Shown: positions 1-7,462, counted from the stretch's first letter. The stretch: 64,000 nt of DNA from Paenibacillus sp. V4I7 (GCF_030817275.1 NZ_JAUSZD010000002.1:620001-684000); one strand, 5' to 3'. A program made the numbers and translations. The notes: a model not told the origin generated them from the sequence alone.

Positions 1-119
1 TTCAACCGCCAGGCTTGTCACAGTTTAGCCCCTATGAAGCACTGAAAAAAGGAACGCTCTGGCCGGCACTTTACGGGCCTTATGAGTCCAAAGCGGTAGA
101 AGGGGGCCCATTGACATGA
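1..119 (+). CDS. cotJA: CotJA spore coat protein, C-terminal part
   Basis: Only the C-terminal 38 codons are in the window; the reading frame begins at base 3 and ends with the TGA at 117-119. The visible peptide has the CotJA signature of a Pro/Tyr-rich tail (LSQFSPYEALKKGTLWPALY, then PY). CotJA is a small coat-associated protein made in the mother cell and works with CotJC in the spore coat; that role is known from Bacillus, not seen here. Its stop overlaps the ATG of cotJB in an ATGA arrangement, so the two are probably translationally coupled. The 5' end and promoter lie outside the window. Confidence 0.9.
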   Translation, partial: QPPGLSQFSPYEALKKGTLWPALYGPYESKAVEGGPLT

Positions 120-382
120 GTGAACCCATGTTACCAGAGTCTTATTACAAACAGCTTCACGATCTGCAAGCTGTAGATTTCGTATTAATTGAGCTGACTT
201 TATATTTGGATACGCATCCGGATGACCTAGGGGCCATTCAACAATACAATCAGTTTGCGCAGAAAAGAAAACAAATCGTCGAGCAATTTGAGATGGAATT
301 TGGCCCTTTGATGCCGTACGGTCAAAGTTATACGAAACATCCTTGGCAGTGGTGTGAACCCCCATGGCCATGGCAAGTCTGA
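116..382 (+). CDS. cotJB: CotJB spore coat protein
   Basis: This 88-residue protein matches the CotJB family in length and pattern: an N-terminal helix around YYKQLHDLQAVDFVLIELTLYLDTHP, a central basic helix, and a Trp/Pro-rich end (HPWQWCEPPWPWQV). It is the middle gene of cotJABC, expressed in the mother cell in Bacillus and needed for normal coat assembly. The start ATG overlaps the cotJA stop by four bases. A strong purine run (GAGGAGGAGG) near its stop serves as the ribosome binding site for cotJC. Identification rests on sequence pattern and operon order. Confidence 0.92.
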   Translation: MSEPMLPESYYKQLHDLQAVDFVLIELTLYLDTHPDDLGAIQQYNQFAQKRKQIVEQFEMEFGPLMPYGQSYTKHPWQWCEPPWPWQV

Positions 383-397
383 GGAGGAGGAAACCGT

Positions 398-967
398 ATG
401 TGGATTTATGAAAAGAAGCTTCAGTATCCGGTCAGGGTCAGTAAATGCGACCCTAGGATGGCTAAACTTCTGCTCGAGCAATATGGTGGCGCTGATGGGG
501 AGCTTGCTGCGGCACTACGATACCTGAATCAACGCTATTCGATCCCAGATAAGGTGGTGGGGCTGCTAACGGACATTGGGACAGAAGAGTTCGCCCATTT
601 AGAAATGATTGCGACAATGGTGTATAAGCTTACAAAAGATGCAACCATCGAGCAACTGAAAGCGGCTGGTCTGGACGATCACTATGTGAGCCACGACAAA
701 GCGCTCTTCTATCAGAATGCATCCGGTGTACCTTGGACGGCTGCCTACATACAAGCCAAAGGAGACCCCATCGCGGACCTCTATGAGGATATTGCCGCAG
801 AGGAGAAAGCAAGAGCAACCTATCAATGGTTGATTGATGTAACCGATGATGTTGATCTGCAGGACAGTCTAAAGTTTCTCCGTGAAAGGGAGATTGTGCA
901 TTCCCTGCGATTTAGAGAAGCTGTTGAAATTTTGAAGGATGATCGAGAAGCGCAGAAGGTTTTTTAA
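398..967 (+). CDS. cotJC: CotJC, manganese-catalase-like spore coat protein
   Basis: The 189-residue protein is a full-length CotJC of the manganese catalase family (four-helix-bundle di-manganese fold). Ligand-type Glu/His patterns are visible: GTEEFAHLEMIATMVY at about residues 61-76, AEEKARATYQWLI in the middle, and a further Glu/His pair in REREIVHSLRF near the C-terminus. It may detoxify peroxide at the spore surface, but catalase activity is not proven for most coat members. The start follows GAGGAGGAGG by about seven bases. It is the last gene of cotJABC. The terminator expected behind it has been split by an insertion sequence that begins at 1042. Confidence 0.93.
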   Translation: MWIYEKKLQYPVRVSKCDPRMAKLLLEQYGGADGELAAALRYLNQRYSIPDKVVGLLTDIGTEEFAHLEMIATMVYKLTKDATIEQLKAAGLDDHYVSHDKALFYQNASGVPWTAAYIQAKGDPIADLYEDIAAEEKARATYQWLIDVTDDVDLQDSLKFLREREIVHSLRFREAVEILKDDREAQKVF

Positions 968-1020
968 GCAGGAGTGAGGTCTGGGAGTTAGAATTAGGTA
1001 GATGTAGATAGATGTAGGAA

Positions 1021-1041
1021 CAAAAAGCGGGCCGAGAGGCC
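1021..1041 (+). terminator. Left half of the cotJ operon terminator, interrupted by the IS
   Basis: Removing the IS and one target copy rejoins CAAAAAGCGGGCC, a GAGA loop, and GGCCTGCTTTTTG followed by CTTTT (the latter at 2696-2713). This would be a 13-bp stem with a single G-T wobble, a GNRA-type tetraloop and a T-rich tail, a classic intrinsic terminator. In the present sequence only the 5' arm and the short GGCC-GAGA-GGCC apex remain on the left of the IS, with no T-tract, so termination behind cotJC is probably impaired. Confidence 0.75.
1030..1041. repeat. 12-bp target-site duplication, left copy
   Basis: GGCCGAGAGGCC lies immediately left of the left inverted repeat and is repeated exactly right of the element at 2688-2699. 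Twelve bases is within the range known for IS4-family elements. The duplicated sequence is itself a hairpin apex (4-bp stem and GAGA loop). Confidence 0.95.
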
Positions 1042-1059
1042 AATGTCATTAAGTTAGGC
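1042..1059. repeat. Left terminal inverted repeat of the IS
   Basis: AATGTCATTAAGTTAGGC pairs with the complement of 2669-2687. It matches for the first 15 bases; then the left copy has one A fewer before GGC. Confidence 0.9.
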
Positions 1060-1093
1060 TCAAAGACAAGACCGTGAATAAAAATAGAATCCA

Positions 1094-1123
1094 AAACGGC
1101 ATGGGAAAAGCCCTGTGCCGTTT
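1094..1123 (-). terminator. Probable transposase terminator
   Basis: AAACGGCA (1094-1101) pairs with TGCCGTTT (1116-1123), with an inner GGG/CCC stem around an AAAAG loop. Read on the minus strand, the hairpin lies about 85 bases beyond the transposase stop and is followed by a moderately T-rich stretch. It could instead act as a block to transcription entering from cotJC. Confidence 0.5.
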
Positions 1124-1207
1124 GTTTTCTTGCGCCAGCAAGGAAAAAGCGTACAGCAAACAAAGCGGATGAACTTTCCGCTTAAAAAAATGTTCATGTG
1201 AAACGAA

Positions 1208-2530
1208 TTATGCTACTCTGTAGACGAAGCTAACAACGGATTTGTAGCGGATTTTGCGCGTATTCTGCTGTCCTGGGCGGATGGGTCGAATCGGCAAAAT
1301 GTTTTTGCGAATCAGTGCTTCAACATCGGGCGGGGGTTCATCGTCCCTTGAGCGCAGGAAATGTCTACAAACGTGAACGGCAACTGTGAAGTTGACTTGG
1401 TATTGGTGCCGTTTATCCATTTGGGAAATGACTACGTGCGAGGTAATCATTTCAGCGAAATTGTACATGATCATTCTTGCGAAAATCTCTTGGGTGATGG
1501 ACTCTTGTCTCTTTGCGTGAAAATTCGTCAGACCTACCGTGTATTTTAATGCCCTGAAAGAGGTTTCGATGCCCCATCGCATGTTGTAAATGGACTTGAT
1601 TTCATCGGGTGGGAAATCAGCGGCAGAAAGATTCGTAATGACGGTTTCATAAGCGCCATTTGGCAAGACGAAACGAACAACCCGAAAGGAAATCGGGTAA
1701 AACAAGTTCTCATGCAAATCCAAAAAATCAAAGGTAGACGTGGAAGGGACGAACTTGTAAATCTCGGGATGAGCCCTGACCTCTTTGGTTTGTTTTTTGG
1801 TGAGTGTCAGATGAACGTCCAGATCAAACGCTCCGCCAGAGGGCAAACACAAACCCGAAAGAATACCACTGGAATCCAAATCCTTTACCCGTATGACATA
1901 ATTCCACCCTTTTCGTTCAATATGAGCGAAATTGTTGTAACTTTCATAACCTCTATCGGCAGTAACAATGGTTTTGCCCTTGATGGGGGAACGGTCAACC
2001 ATAGCAGCCAGCGCCCTTCCCTCATTGCTCAACCTTCGTGGCTGAATAATCGCATCCACGTAAAGTCTATTGCACAAGTCATAGGCTGTGTTCAAATGCA
2101 GAAGGTTATAGCCTTTTGTGTTCGGTTGACTTTGAAAATAGGTGTCCGTGTCCGCAGAGTCAGTTGCGATATGCAAATCCGAACCGTCAACGGCAAGTAA
2201 TCGATACCCACGGTAGTCCTTGATATCGGTATACGATTGCGTAAATTCGTGAAACAAGAATTCCACAGCAGATGGCAGGATTTTATTCCTCTGTTGGACA
2301 AATGCAGAGGTGGTTGCGGTATTTACGTCATAGCCCTGCGATTCCAAGAGTTCCTTATATAAGCTGTTGCCCCCCATTGAGATCAGGAGTTGCATAACCG
2401 TTTCAAAGGGAAGCTTTTTCTTTCGGGTAAAATCTTTTTCGGGGTTTTTGACAAAAGGTGCTGGTGCAGCTGACATTTCTCGTATGAGGGATGTCAGTGT
2501 TTCTTTTAGCGAATTCGAGTACTCATCCAT
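1208..2530 (-). CDS. IS4-family DDE transposase
   Basis: This 440-residue protein shows the full IS4 catalytic triad in order: first Asp in LLAVDGSDLH (D115), second Asp in TADRGYES (D192), and the IS4 signature Y-(2)-R-(3)-E-(6)-K at Y315, R318, E322 and K329. The length is typical for the family and I see no frameshift or internal stop, so it is probably functional. The ATG follows an AGGAGG motif by about seven bases. It catalyses cut-and-paste movement of the surrounding element. The mother-cell cotJ operon reads toward it from the opposite strand. Confidence 0.95.
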   Translation of the reverse strand: MDEYSNSLKETLTSLIREMSAAPAPFVKNPEKDFTRKKKLPFETVMQLLISMGGNSLYKELLESQGYDVNTATTSAFVQQRNKILPSAVEFLFHEFTQSYTDIKDYRGYRLLAVDGSDLHIATDSADTDTYFQSQPNTKGYNLLHLNTAYDLCNRLYVDAIIQPRRLSNEGRALAAMVDRSPIKGKTIVTADRGYESYNNFAHIERKGWNYVIRVKDLDSSGILSGLCLPSGGAFDLDVHLTLTKKQTKEVRAHPEIYKFVPSTSTFDFLDLHENLFYPISFRVVRFVLPNGAYETVITNLSAADFPPDEIKSIYNMRWGIETSFRALKYTVGLTNFHAKRQESITQEIFARMIMYNFAEMITSHVVISQMDKRHQYQVNFTVAVHVCRHFLRSRDDEPPPDVEALIRKNILPIRPIRPGQQNTRKIRYKSVVSFVYRVA

Positions 2531-2612
2531 TGGCGTAACCTCCTCGTTTTTTCAAGGGGCTTCGCCACACATTTCCAACTGCTTGTCAAGTTCTTTTTTC
2601 TTTTGGACGTAA

Positions 2613-2651
2613 AAAAAGAGCGGGTTATCTTTTCGATAACCTGCTCTTTTT
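2613..2651. terminator. Strong bidirectional hairpin between the right IS end and the transposase
   Basis: A 17-bp stem (2613-2629 with 2635-2651, one G-T pair) encloses a TTTTC loop and is flanked by A- and T-runs, so it can terminate in both directions. It lies upstream of the transposase start at 2530. The simplest reading is a barrier that stops outside transcription from driving transposase, a feature described for several insertion sequences. Confidence 0.7.
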
Positions 2652-2668
2652 CTTGATTTTGGCCTTTC

Positions 2669-2687
2669 GCCTTAACTTAATGACATT
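2669..2687. repeat. Right terminal inverted repeat of the IS
   Basis: GCCTTAACTTAATGACATT ends exactly where the second target copy begins, and is the complement of the left repeat with one extra base. Confidence 0.9.
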
Positions 2688-2699
2688 GGCCGAGAGGCC
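2688..2699. repeat. 12-bp target-site duplication, right copy
   Basis: GGCCGAGAGGCC is identical to 1030-1041. The following TGCTTTTTGCTTTT is the 3' arm and T-tail of the original cotJ terminator. Confidence 0.95.
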
Positions 2700-2763
2700 T
2701 GCTTTTTGCTTTTAATCAGATGATGTTTATCATTGCTGACGGATACTATCTTAGTCGACAGTA

Positions 2764-2792
2764 GAGATAAGCTCGGATTTTGAGCTTATCTC
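2764..2792. repeat. Perfect 11-bp inverted repeat
   Basis: GAGATAAGCTC (2764-2774) pairs with GAGCTTATCTC (2782-2792) over a 7-base loop. The words GCTTATCTC and ATAAGC recur in the neighbouring 153-bp repeats, so it is probably part of the same repeat family. There is no clear T-tract. Confidence 0.7.
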
Positions 2793-2851
2793 AGTGAACT
2801 CCAGACTTAAGCGTGGAAACCGAGCTTACTTCAAGGCCGATTAGTGGAAAG

Positions 2852-3238
2852 CGCGCTTATCTCAAGTACCACTAGTTGAGAGCGCGGTATCGGAGCCTAT
2901 TCGCCAATTCTACGTATCATCCTCATCTGTAAGTGCCAAAACCGACGTCTCAGCCGACGTCCCCTAACCTCATCGCTACTCTCGCTTACTTTAGGCTCGG
3001 AAAACGCGCTTATCTCAATCACCACCAGTTGAAAGCGCGGTATTGGAGCCTATTCGCCAACTCTACGTTTCGTCCTCATCTGTAAGTACCAAAAACGATT
3101 TCTCAGCCGACATCCCCTAACTTCATCGCTGCTCTCACTTACTTTAGGCTCGGAAACCGCGCTTATCTCAAGCACCACTAGTGGAAAGCGCGGTTTCCGA
3201 GCCTATTTGCCAATTCTGCAATTCATCCTCATCCGGAA
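2852..3238. repeat. 153-bp tandem repeat, two copies plus a partial third
   Basis: The word CGCGCTTATCTCA recurs at 2852, 3005 and 3158, an exact 153-bp period. Flanking words recur in register: GGAGCCTATTCGCCAA, TCCTCATCTGTAAGT, CTCAGCCGAC, CCCCTAAC and TACTTTAGGCTCGGAAA. The third copy ends about 3238. A degenerate fragment resembling the palindromic part (GGAAACCGAGCTTACTTCAA) lies near 2815. No open reading frame spans the repeats. The whole 615-bp interval from 2700 to 3314 contains no gene that I can support. Confidence 0.9.
3147..3203. repeat. Perfect 18-bp palindrome inside the third repeat copy
   Basis: GGCTCGGAAACCGCGCTT (3147-3164) pairs without mismatch with 3186-3203 over a 21-base loop. 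The equivalent places in the earlier copies keep the same arms with a few mismatches. The pattern implies selection or element mobility acting on the hairpin. Confidence 0.85.
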
Positions 3239-3314
3239 AGGACAGTAGGGGTAAAGGCACAAGATTGAGTGGGGAAGAGTATAGCATGTACGAGCGTAAT
3301 AAGTGGCTATCCGT

Positions 3315-4085
3315 CTAATTGTTCCTTGCTGCAAACAAGCCTAAGAATTCCTTCAGCGCAATTGTTGTGGTGGATAAACCACTGGAAGATGGAATGAATT
3401 TACTGATACTGAGGTATTGCTTCTGTTGGGAAATATAGTCGGTAGGGTAGGGGACTACGTCAATTTTGAGTTTTTGGAATTGCTTAACGGATCGGGCCAT
3501 GTGGAAGGCAGATGTGATGAGAATTGGCGCTTTCCAGCCTTTTTCTGTGAGAATAGCTTGTGTATTCAAGGCATTTTCCTCGGTATTGCGACTCTTATCG
3601 TCCATGGAAATGGATGATTCGGGAACACCAAGCGCGAGAAGGTGCCGTTTGGCAATCTGAGATTCATTGCCCGAGTCACGAAACACTTGACCGCCAGACA
3701 AGAGGATGGGCAGCTTTGTGCTTCGATATAGTTCAGCAACCGTTAATACACGCGCGGCCGTGTTCCCTGTCAGATATCCTTCCCCTTTGGTGAGAGGGTC
3801 TGGATTATCCAAGGTTGCACCTCCTGTTAGTAGAACTAGCACGTCGCCGGACACTTGAACAGGTGGTGTATACCTTCTTTCAATGGAATTCAGTAATGTA
3901 TTGCCGAAATAAGGCATGGAGGATACGCCTAGAAGAAGTGCGGCAAGACCCACAAGAAGTGTACCGAGGTACTCCTTTTTTTGTTTCAGCCATAAAGCTA
4001 TAGCCACGAGAAGAAGTATGATAATTCCAGGAGGGAATAATAGGGTGTAAGCAATTTTTATCAAATAAATCATATCAGGCGTCAA
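3315..4085 (-). CDS. YdcF/SanA-like membrane protein (DUF218)
   Basis: This 256-residue protein has two hydrophobic segments at about residues 8-32 and 38-56, followed by a DUF218 domain. Diagnostic patterns are DVLVLLTGGATL near residue 80, LPILLSGGQ near 125, SRNTEENA near 165 and ITSAFHMARS near 190. This order (GG, S-G-G, NT-EN, SAFHMxR) is typical of the YdcF/SanA/ElyC group, which in Enterobacteria is tied to envelope integrity and lipid-carrier metabolism; no reaction is firmly assigned. The active domain should face outward. It is a monocistronic gene between the repeat region and nagA. Confidence 0.85.
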   Translation of the reverse strand: MTPDMIYLIKIAYTLLFPPGIIILLLVAIALWLKQKKEYLGTLLVGLAALLLGVSSMPYFGNTLLNSIERRYTPPVQVSGDVLVLLTGGATLDNPDPLTKGEGYLTGNTAARVLTVAELYRSTKLPILLSGGQVFRDSGNESQIAKRHLLALGVPESSISMDDKSRNTEENALNTQAILTEKGWKAPILITSAFHMARSVKQFQKLKIDVVPYPTDYISQQKQYLSISKFIPSSSGLSTTTIALKEFLGLFAARNN

Positions 4086-4182
4086 ACCCTTTCTTGTGTA
4101 TACTCAAGCATGATGTTAGGGGTTTTCGACAAAAGTTGGTACTTTCCTGCAAATTTACAAGAGCTTCAAAATAGCGAAATGC

Positions 4183-4219
4183 AAAAAGCCACGGCTTCGC
4201 GATTAACGAAGTCGGGGCT
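4183..4219 (-). terminator. Terminator of the nagBA operon
   Basis: On the minus strand AGCCCCGACTTCG pairs with CGAAGCCGTGGCT (one bulge) around TTAATCG and is followed by TTTTTG. It begins about 30 bases beyond the nagA stop. Confidence 0.75.
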
Positions 4220-4249
4220 AGTATCAACGAATATGTGCGTCAAGCCAAC

Positions 4250-5422
4250 TTAATCTGTCATTTCTTTGCCGCGAACCCATACATGTTCGATCTCTAATTC
4301 AGGGCTGACGAGCAGCAAGTCAGCCTGCTTGCCCTGCGCAATCGAGCCGTGCGACGCCTCGAGGCGCAGAAGCCTCGCAGGGTTGCCGCTTGCGAAGCGG
4401 CTCGCGTCTTCAACGCTGACACCGACCTCGCGCACCATAAACCGGAGCGCCTCGATCATCGTCAGCGTACTGCCGGCGAGCGCGCCGCCTTCCGTCAGCC
4501 GGGCTACGCCCGACTGTACGGTCACGGCTTGCCCGCCAAGGTCGTACTGCCCGTCGCCGAGTCCCGCGGCTGACATGGCGTCTGTGATCAGCAGCAAGCC
4601 ATGCGGCTGCTTCACCATGGCCAGCAGGCGAATCGCTGCTGGGTGCACGTGGTGCCCATCAGCGATCACTTCGCCGCTGATGCGTTGGTCGGTGAGTATC
4701 GCACCGACGGTTCCAGGTTCGCGATGATGCAGCGGCTTCATCGCGTTGTAGGTGTGCACCGCATGCGTAAGCCCCTCGCGAACCGCCGACTGAATGTCGG
4801 CATAGGTCGCATCGGTGTGGCCGCAGGCGGCAACGATGCCATGATCGCGCAGCCACGCGATCATCTCAAGGCCCCCCTCGCGTTCGGGGGCCAAGGTCAA
4901 CTGCTTCATGAGCTGCGGAAAGCGCTCGTGCCAGTCTTCAATCCATGAGAGCTGAGGCGGTACCATGAGGTTCGGATCCTGCGCGCCTGCCCATTTGGGT
5001 GAGATGAAAGGACCCTCTAGATGTACGCCAAGCAGCTGAGCGTATGGCATCTCTTGGCTCTTATAGCGGTCTACTTCGCCAAGTACCCGATCAATCGCAT
5101 CTCGAGTCGCTGTCATCGTCGTAGCCAGCATGGCGGTGGTGCCGTGTAAGGCATGAAACCGAGTGATAATGTCAAGTGTCTCTGGATTCGCATCCATGAA
5201 ATCAGCGCCGTAACCACCATGAACGTGAACATCGATGAATCCTGGTAACAACCAGCTTCCATGAGCATTGACTGATCTAGCGGCAGAACCTGCAGCTGAA
5301 GGATCCCACTGGGACCTATCGCCGACAAAAGCAATAAAGCCATCCTTCAAATGAAGGATGCCTCGCTCGATGATTCCCTGCTCCGTAACGATCTTAGCCC
5401 CCGAAATTACAAGTTCACTCAT
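4250..5422 (-). CDS. nagA: N-acetylglucosamine-6-phosphate deacetylase
   Basis: This 390-residue amidohydrolase removes acetate from GlcNAc-6-phosphate to give glucosamine-6-phosphate, the substrate of NagB next door. Visible motifs are the metal-binding HVHGG near residue 66, HLEGPF near 138, GHTDATYAD near 200, HTYNAM near 222, DGHHVHP near 253 and the catalytic-Asp motif LLITDAMSAAG near 275. Length and motif order match the family. Its ATG overlaps the nagB stop (ATGA), so it is the second gene of a coupled nagB-nagA operon. The middle of the gene (about 4320-4900) is markedly GC-richer than its surroundings and carries long spurious antisense frames. Confidence 0.95.
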   Translation of the reverse strand: MSELVISGAKIVTEQGIIERGILHLKDGFIAFVGDRSQWDPSAAGSAARSVNAHGSWLLPGFIDVHVHGGYGADFMDANPETLDIITRFHALHGTTAMLATTMTATRDAIDRVLGEVDRYKSQEMPYAQLLGVHLEGPFISPKWAGAQDPNLMVPPQLSWIEDWHERFPQLMKQLTLAPEREGGLEMIAWLRDHGIVAACGHTDATYADIQSAVREGLTHAVHTYNAMKPLHHREPGTVGAILTDQRISGEVIADGHHVHPAAIRLLAMVKQPHGLLLITDAMSAAGLGDGQYDLGGQAVTVQSGVARLTEGGALAGSTLTMIEALRFMVREVGVSVEDASRFASGNPARLLRLEASHGSIAQGKQADLLLVSPELEIEHVWVRGKEMTD

Positions 5423-6147
5423 TCAAAAAGCCTCCCCGCCTCAGCATCAAGAAGAACGACAAGGTGTGGGTGAGTTTGCAAAAGGGTTGCCGGAATTTTC
5501 GTTGTAATCGGACCTGTAAGTGCGCGATGTACGATCTCGGCTTTATCCGCTCCGCGAACGATCAGCAGGATCGTTTTGGCTTTCAAAATGGTGCCTACAC
5601 CCATGGTTAAAGCATGAGTCGGTACTTCATCGATGGAGTTAAAGTAACGTGCATTCGCTTCGCGAGTCTCCGCTTTTAATTCTACACGGTGTGTACCGCT
5701 GATCAAGGAATGATCGGGTTCATTAAAACCAATATGCCCGTTATGTCCTAGGCCGAGAATTTGCAAATCGATTTGTTTCGCTTCTTCCAAAAGTTGGTTG
5801 TAACGCTCACATTCCGCATCTAGATCTGCTGAATTTCCGTTGGGGATATGGGCTGCAGCAGCAGGTAAGTCAATATGTGCAAACAAATGCTGCTGCATAT
5901 ATGCGTGATAGCTCTCTGGGTGATCTACGGGTAAGCCGACATATTCATCTAAATTAAAGGTAGTGACAGATTTAAAGCTAACACGTCCTTTATTGTAAGC
6001 CTTAACAAGCTCCACATAAATACCTACAGGTGTTCCACCAGTGGCTAGACCCAATACCGCTTTAGGCTGCATTTGGACAAGCGAGGTAATAATACCAGCC
6101 CCTGCTTCATTCAGCTCTTGTTGATTTTGAAAAATATGAAGATTCAT
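5419..6147 (-). CDS. nagB: Glucosamine-6-phosphate deaminase
   Basis: NagB converts glucosamine-6-phosphate to fructose-6-phosphate and ammonia, feeding cell-wall or chitin sugars into glycolysis. The protein begins MNLHIFQNQQELNEAG and shows the phosphate-loop ATGGTPVGIY, FNLDEYVGL and GLGHNGHIGFNEPDHS, all family signatures. I chose the ATG at 6147 (242 residues), which follows GTGAGGAAG; the open frame extends 31 codons further but that part is not conserved-looking. It is the first gene of the nagB-nagA operon, behind a clear promoter at 6249-6277. Confidence 0.96.
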   Translation of the reverse strand: MNLHIFQNQQELNEAGAGIITSLVQMQPKAVLGLATGGTPVGIYVELVKAYNKGRVSFKSVTTFNLDEYVGLPVDHPESYHAYMQQHLFAHIDLPAAAAHIPNGNSADLDAECERYNQLLEEAKQIDLQILGLGHNGHIGFNEPDHSLISGTHRVELKAETREANARYFNSIDEVPTHALTMGVGTILKAKTILLIVRGADKAEIVHRALTGPITTKIPATLLQTHPHLVVLLDAEAGRLFE

Positions 6148-6248
6148 GATCGTCTTCCTCACTTTCAAAAGATAAGTTATCGAATAGGATGTTTGCAAGA
6201 TATGATACCTATTTTGATTAATTATGATGGTATTTTGCATAAAAATAT

Positions 6249-6277
6249 CATTTTAAAAACAAATTACTCTCATTTCA
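6249..6277 (-). promoter_or_regulatory. Sigma-A-type promoter for nagBA
   Basis: On the minus strand TTGAAA (6272-6277) and TAAAAT (6249-6254) are separated by 17 bases, about 100 bases upstream of the nagB ATG. I did not find a convincing NagR (YvoA) or CcpA site. Confidence 0.6.
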
Positions 6278-6412
6278 ATCATAACTGAATTTTTTCTTAT
6301 CGGCAACAGGCTTTTTCCTAAATATGAATATTGACTTACATGGGTATGTTTGCCATTCTTATCTAAGATCATTACATTATTTTTCGATACTGAGCATAGA
6401 AGGAGCTTGATA

Positions 6413-7081
6413 ATGAGTAATCAGAGAAAACAACCTGAAGCGATGCTATTTGACTTGGACGGAACATTATTTCAGACGGAGACCTTACTTCTGCCTGCTT
6501 ACCATAAGACGTTTGATGAGCTTAGAGCTAAAGGTCTATTTGTCGGTGAGACTCCACCAGAGGAGCGAATACTGGGGGCGCTAGGCATGCTTCTTGAGCA
6601 CATTTGGGAGCGGGTATTACCGGATGCACAGATGAGAACTCGTCAGGAAGCTGATAAACTGCTGATCAAGTATCAAGTGGAGGGACTGCAGCAGGGGCAA
6701 GGCGAATTTTATAAAGGAGTAGCTGAGACGTTACAGGCTTTACATAATAAAGGAATTCGTTTATTTGTCGCAAGCAATGGACTCGAAGATTATGTGCGGC
6801 ATGTTATTGAAGCCAGAGGTATTGCGCATTTATTCGAAGGATTGTACAGTGCAGGGCAATATCGAACGAGATCCAAAGTAGACTTAGTAAAAATACTGCT
6901 GGAAACACATCATATCCAATCAGCTTGGATGGTTGGCGATCGCTCCTCCGATGTGGAGGCAGGACTTCAGAATAACCTTACCGTAGTCGCTTGCGATTAT
7001 GCAGGTTTTCGAGAGCCAGGAGAGCTAGAGGGTGCGCATATACGAATCCGCAGCTTCGCCGAACTGCTTGAATATTTGTAA
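6413..7081 (+). CDS. HAD-superfamily phosphatase (phosphoglycolate phosphatase-like)
   Basis: This 222-residue protein carries the HAD nucleophile motif MLFDLDGTLFQTE near its N-terminus, motif II in FVASNGLEDY and the acidic motif IV in MVGDRSSDVEAGLQNN. An alpha-helical C1-type cap lies between motifs I and II. It is a cytosolic metal-dependent phosphatase of the Gph/PpaX type; the substrate cannot be told from sequence. The ATG at 6413 follows AAGGAGCTTGATA, so it is preferred over an upstream ATG at 6350. It is divergent from nagB and has no obvious partner gene. Confidence 0.85.
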   Translation: MSNQRKQPEAMLFDLDGTLFQTETLLLPAYHKTFDELRAKGLFVGETPPEERILGALGMLLEHIWERVLPDAQMRTRQEADKLLIKYQVEGLQQGQGEFYKGVAETLQALHNKGIRLFVASNGLEDYVRHVIEARGIAHLFEGLYSAGQYRTRSKVDLVKILLETHHIQSAWMVGDRSSDVEAGLQNNLTVVACDYAGFREPGELEGAHIRIRSFAELLEYL

Positions 7082-7159
7082 TTAAGAGTAGGCTGTCGCA
7101 AATAGGGCTAGATGGGCATACACTGTAGAACTTTGATAGATAAAGGGTGCTGATCAGAA

Positions 7160-7384
7160 ATGCCTTCTTTTATAGGAGTATTCAACGTTATTAGGAATGA
7201 AGGAAGTCTGGTAAACGGCGATACTTGCGTAATTGCTCCGACAAGTGCATCCAAATCGTATGCCGGCAGCGGCGGTGCGATAACAGGAGATTTCGGGGTA
7301 TCCAATACGCTGTTTAGTGCGACGATCACGTTTGACCCGGATGGGATAGAGGCTGGAGCGAACAAAGCCGCAACAGGGACATAG
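7160..7384 (+). CDS. GerPA/GerPF-type spore germination protein
   Basis: This 74-residue protein matches the GerPA/GerPF family in length and pattern: PSFIGVFNVIRNEGSLVNGD at the start, a Ser/Gly-rich centre (KSYAGSGGAITGDFG), and a T-(I)-TFDPDGIEAG ending. GerP proteins reside in the spore coat and help germinants reach receptors in the inner membrane. Here the gene stands alone and not within a gerPABCDEF operon, which is common for extra paralogues in Paenibacillus. AAAGGGTG precedes the ATG. A CATACACT motif at about 7119 resembles a sigma-E -10 element, but I could not place a matching -35. Confidence 0.85.
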   Translation: MPSFIGVFNVIRNEGSLVNGDTCVIAPTSASKSYAGSGGAITGDFGVSNTLFSATITFDPDGIEAGANKAATGT

Positions 7385-7398
7385 CAGTTAGATTTGTT

Positions 7399-7450
7399 AG
7401 ATCGATTCAAGCTCACGTAATATTGAGCAAATGAATCGATCTTTTTTTTT
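7399..7450 (+). terminator. Intrinsic terminator of the GerPA-type gene
   Basis: AGATCGATTCA (7399-7409) pairs perfectly with TGAATCGATCT (7432-7442), followed by eight T residues. It sits directly behind the stop codon. Confidence 0.9.
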
Positions 7451-7462
7451 GAAGAAACGATA

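Larger units (their letters stand above)
1042..2687 (-). mobile_element. Complete IS4-family insertion sequence, 1646 bp
   Basis: The element has near-perfect terminal inverted repeats (left 1042-1059 AATGTCATTAAGTTAGGC; right 2669-2687, whose complement is AATGTCATTAAGTTAAGGC), one intact transposase on the minus strand, and a perfect 12-bp duplication on both sides. Hairpins lie at both internal ends. All parts needed for transposition appear present, and the perfect duplication argues for a recent insertion. I did not assign an ISfinder name. Confidence 0.95.

Noticed and set aside
1712..2200. 162-codon frame antisense to the transposase
   Set aside because: It lies wholly inside a well-supported transposase gene and has no recognisable motifs.
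2852..3238. CRISPR array
   Set aside because: The repeat period is 153 bp with the whole unit conserved; there are no short repeats with unique spacers and no cas genes.
4266..4948. Long plus-strand frames opposite nagA
   Set aside because: They arise from the GC-rich composition of nagA; the minus-strand protein has complete NagA motifs.
6148..6412. NagR or CcpA operator upstream of nagB
   Set aside because: ATACC and GGTAT words are present but 19 bases apart and not in a known operator format; evidence is too weak to call.
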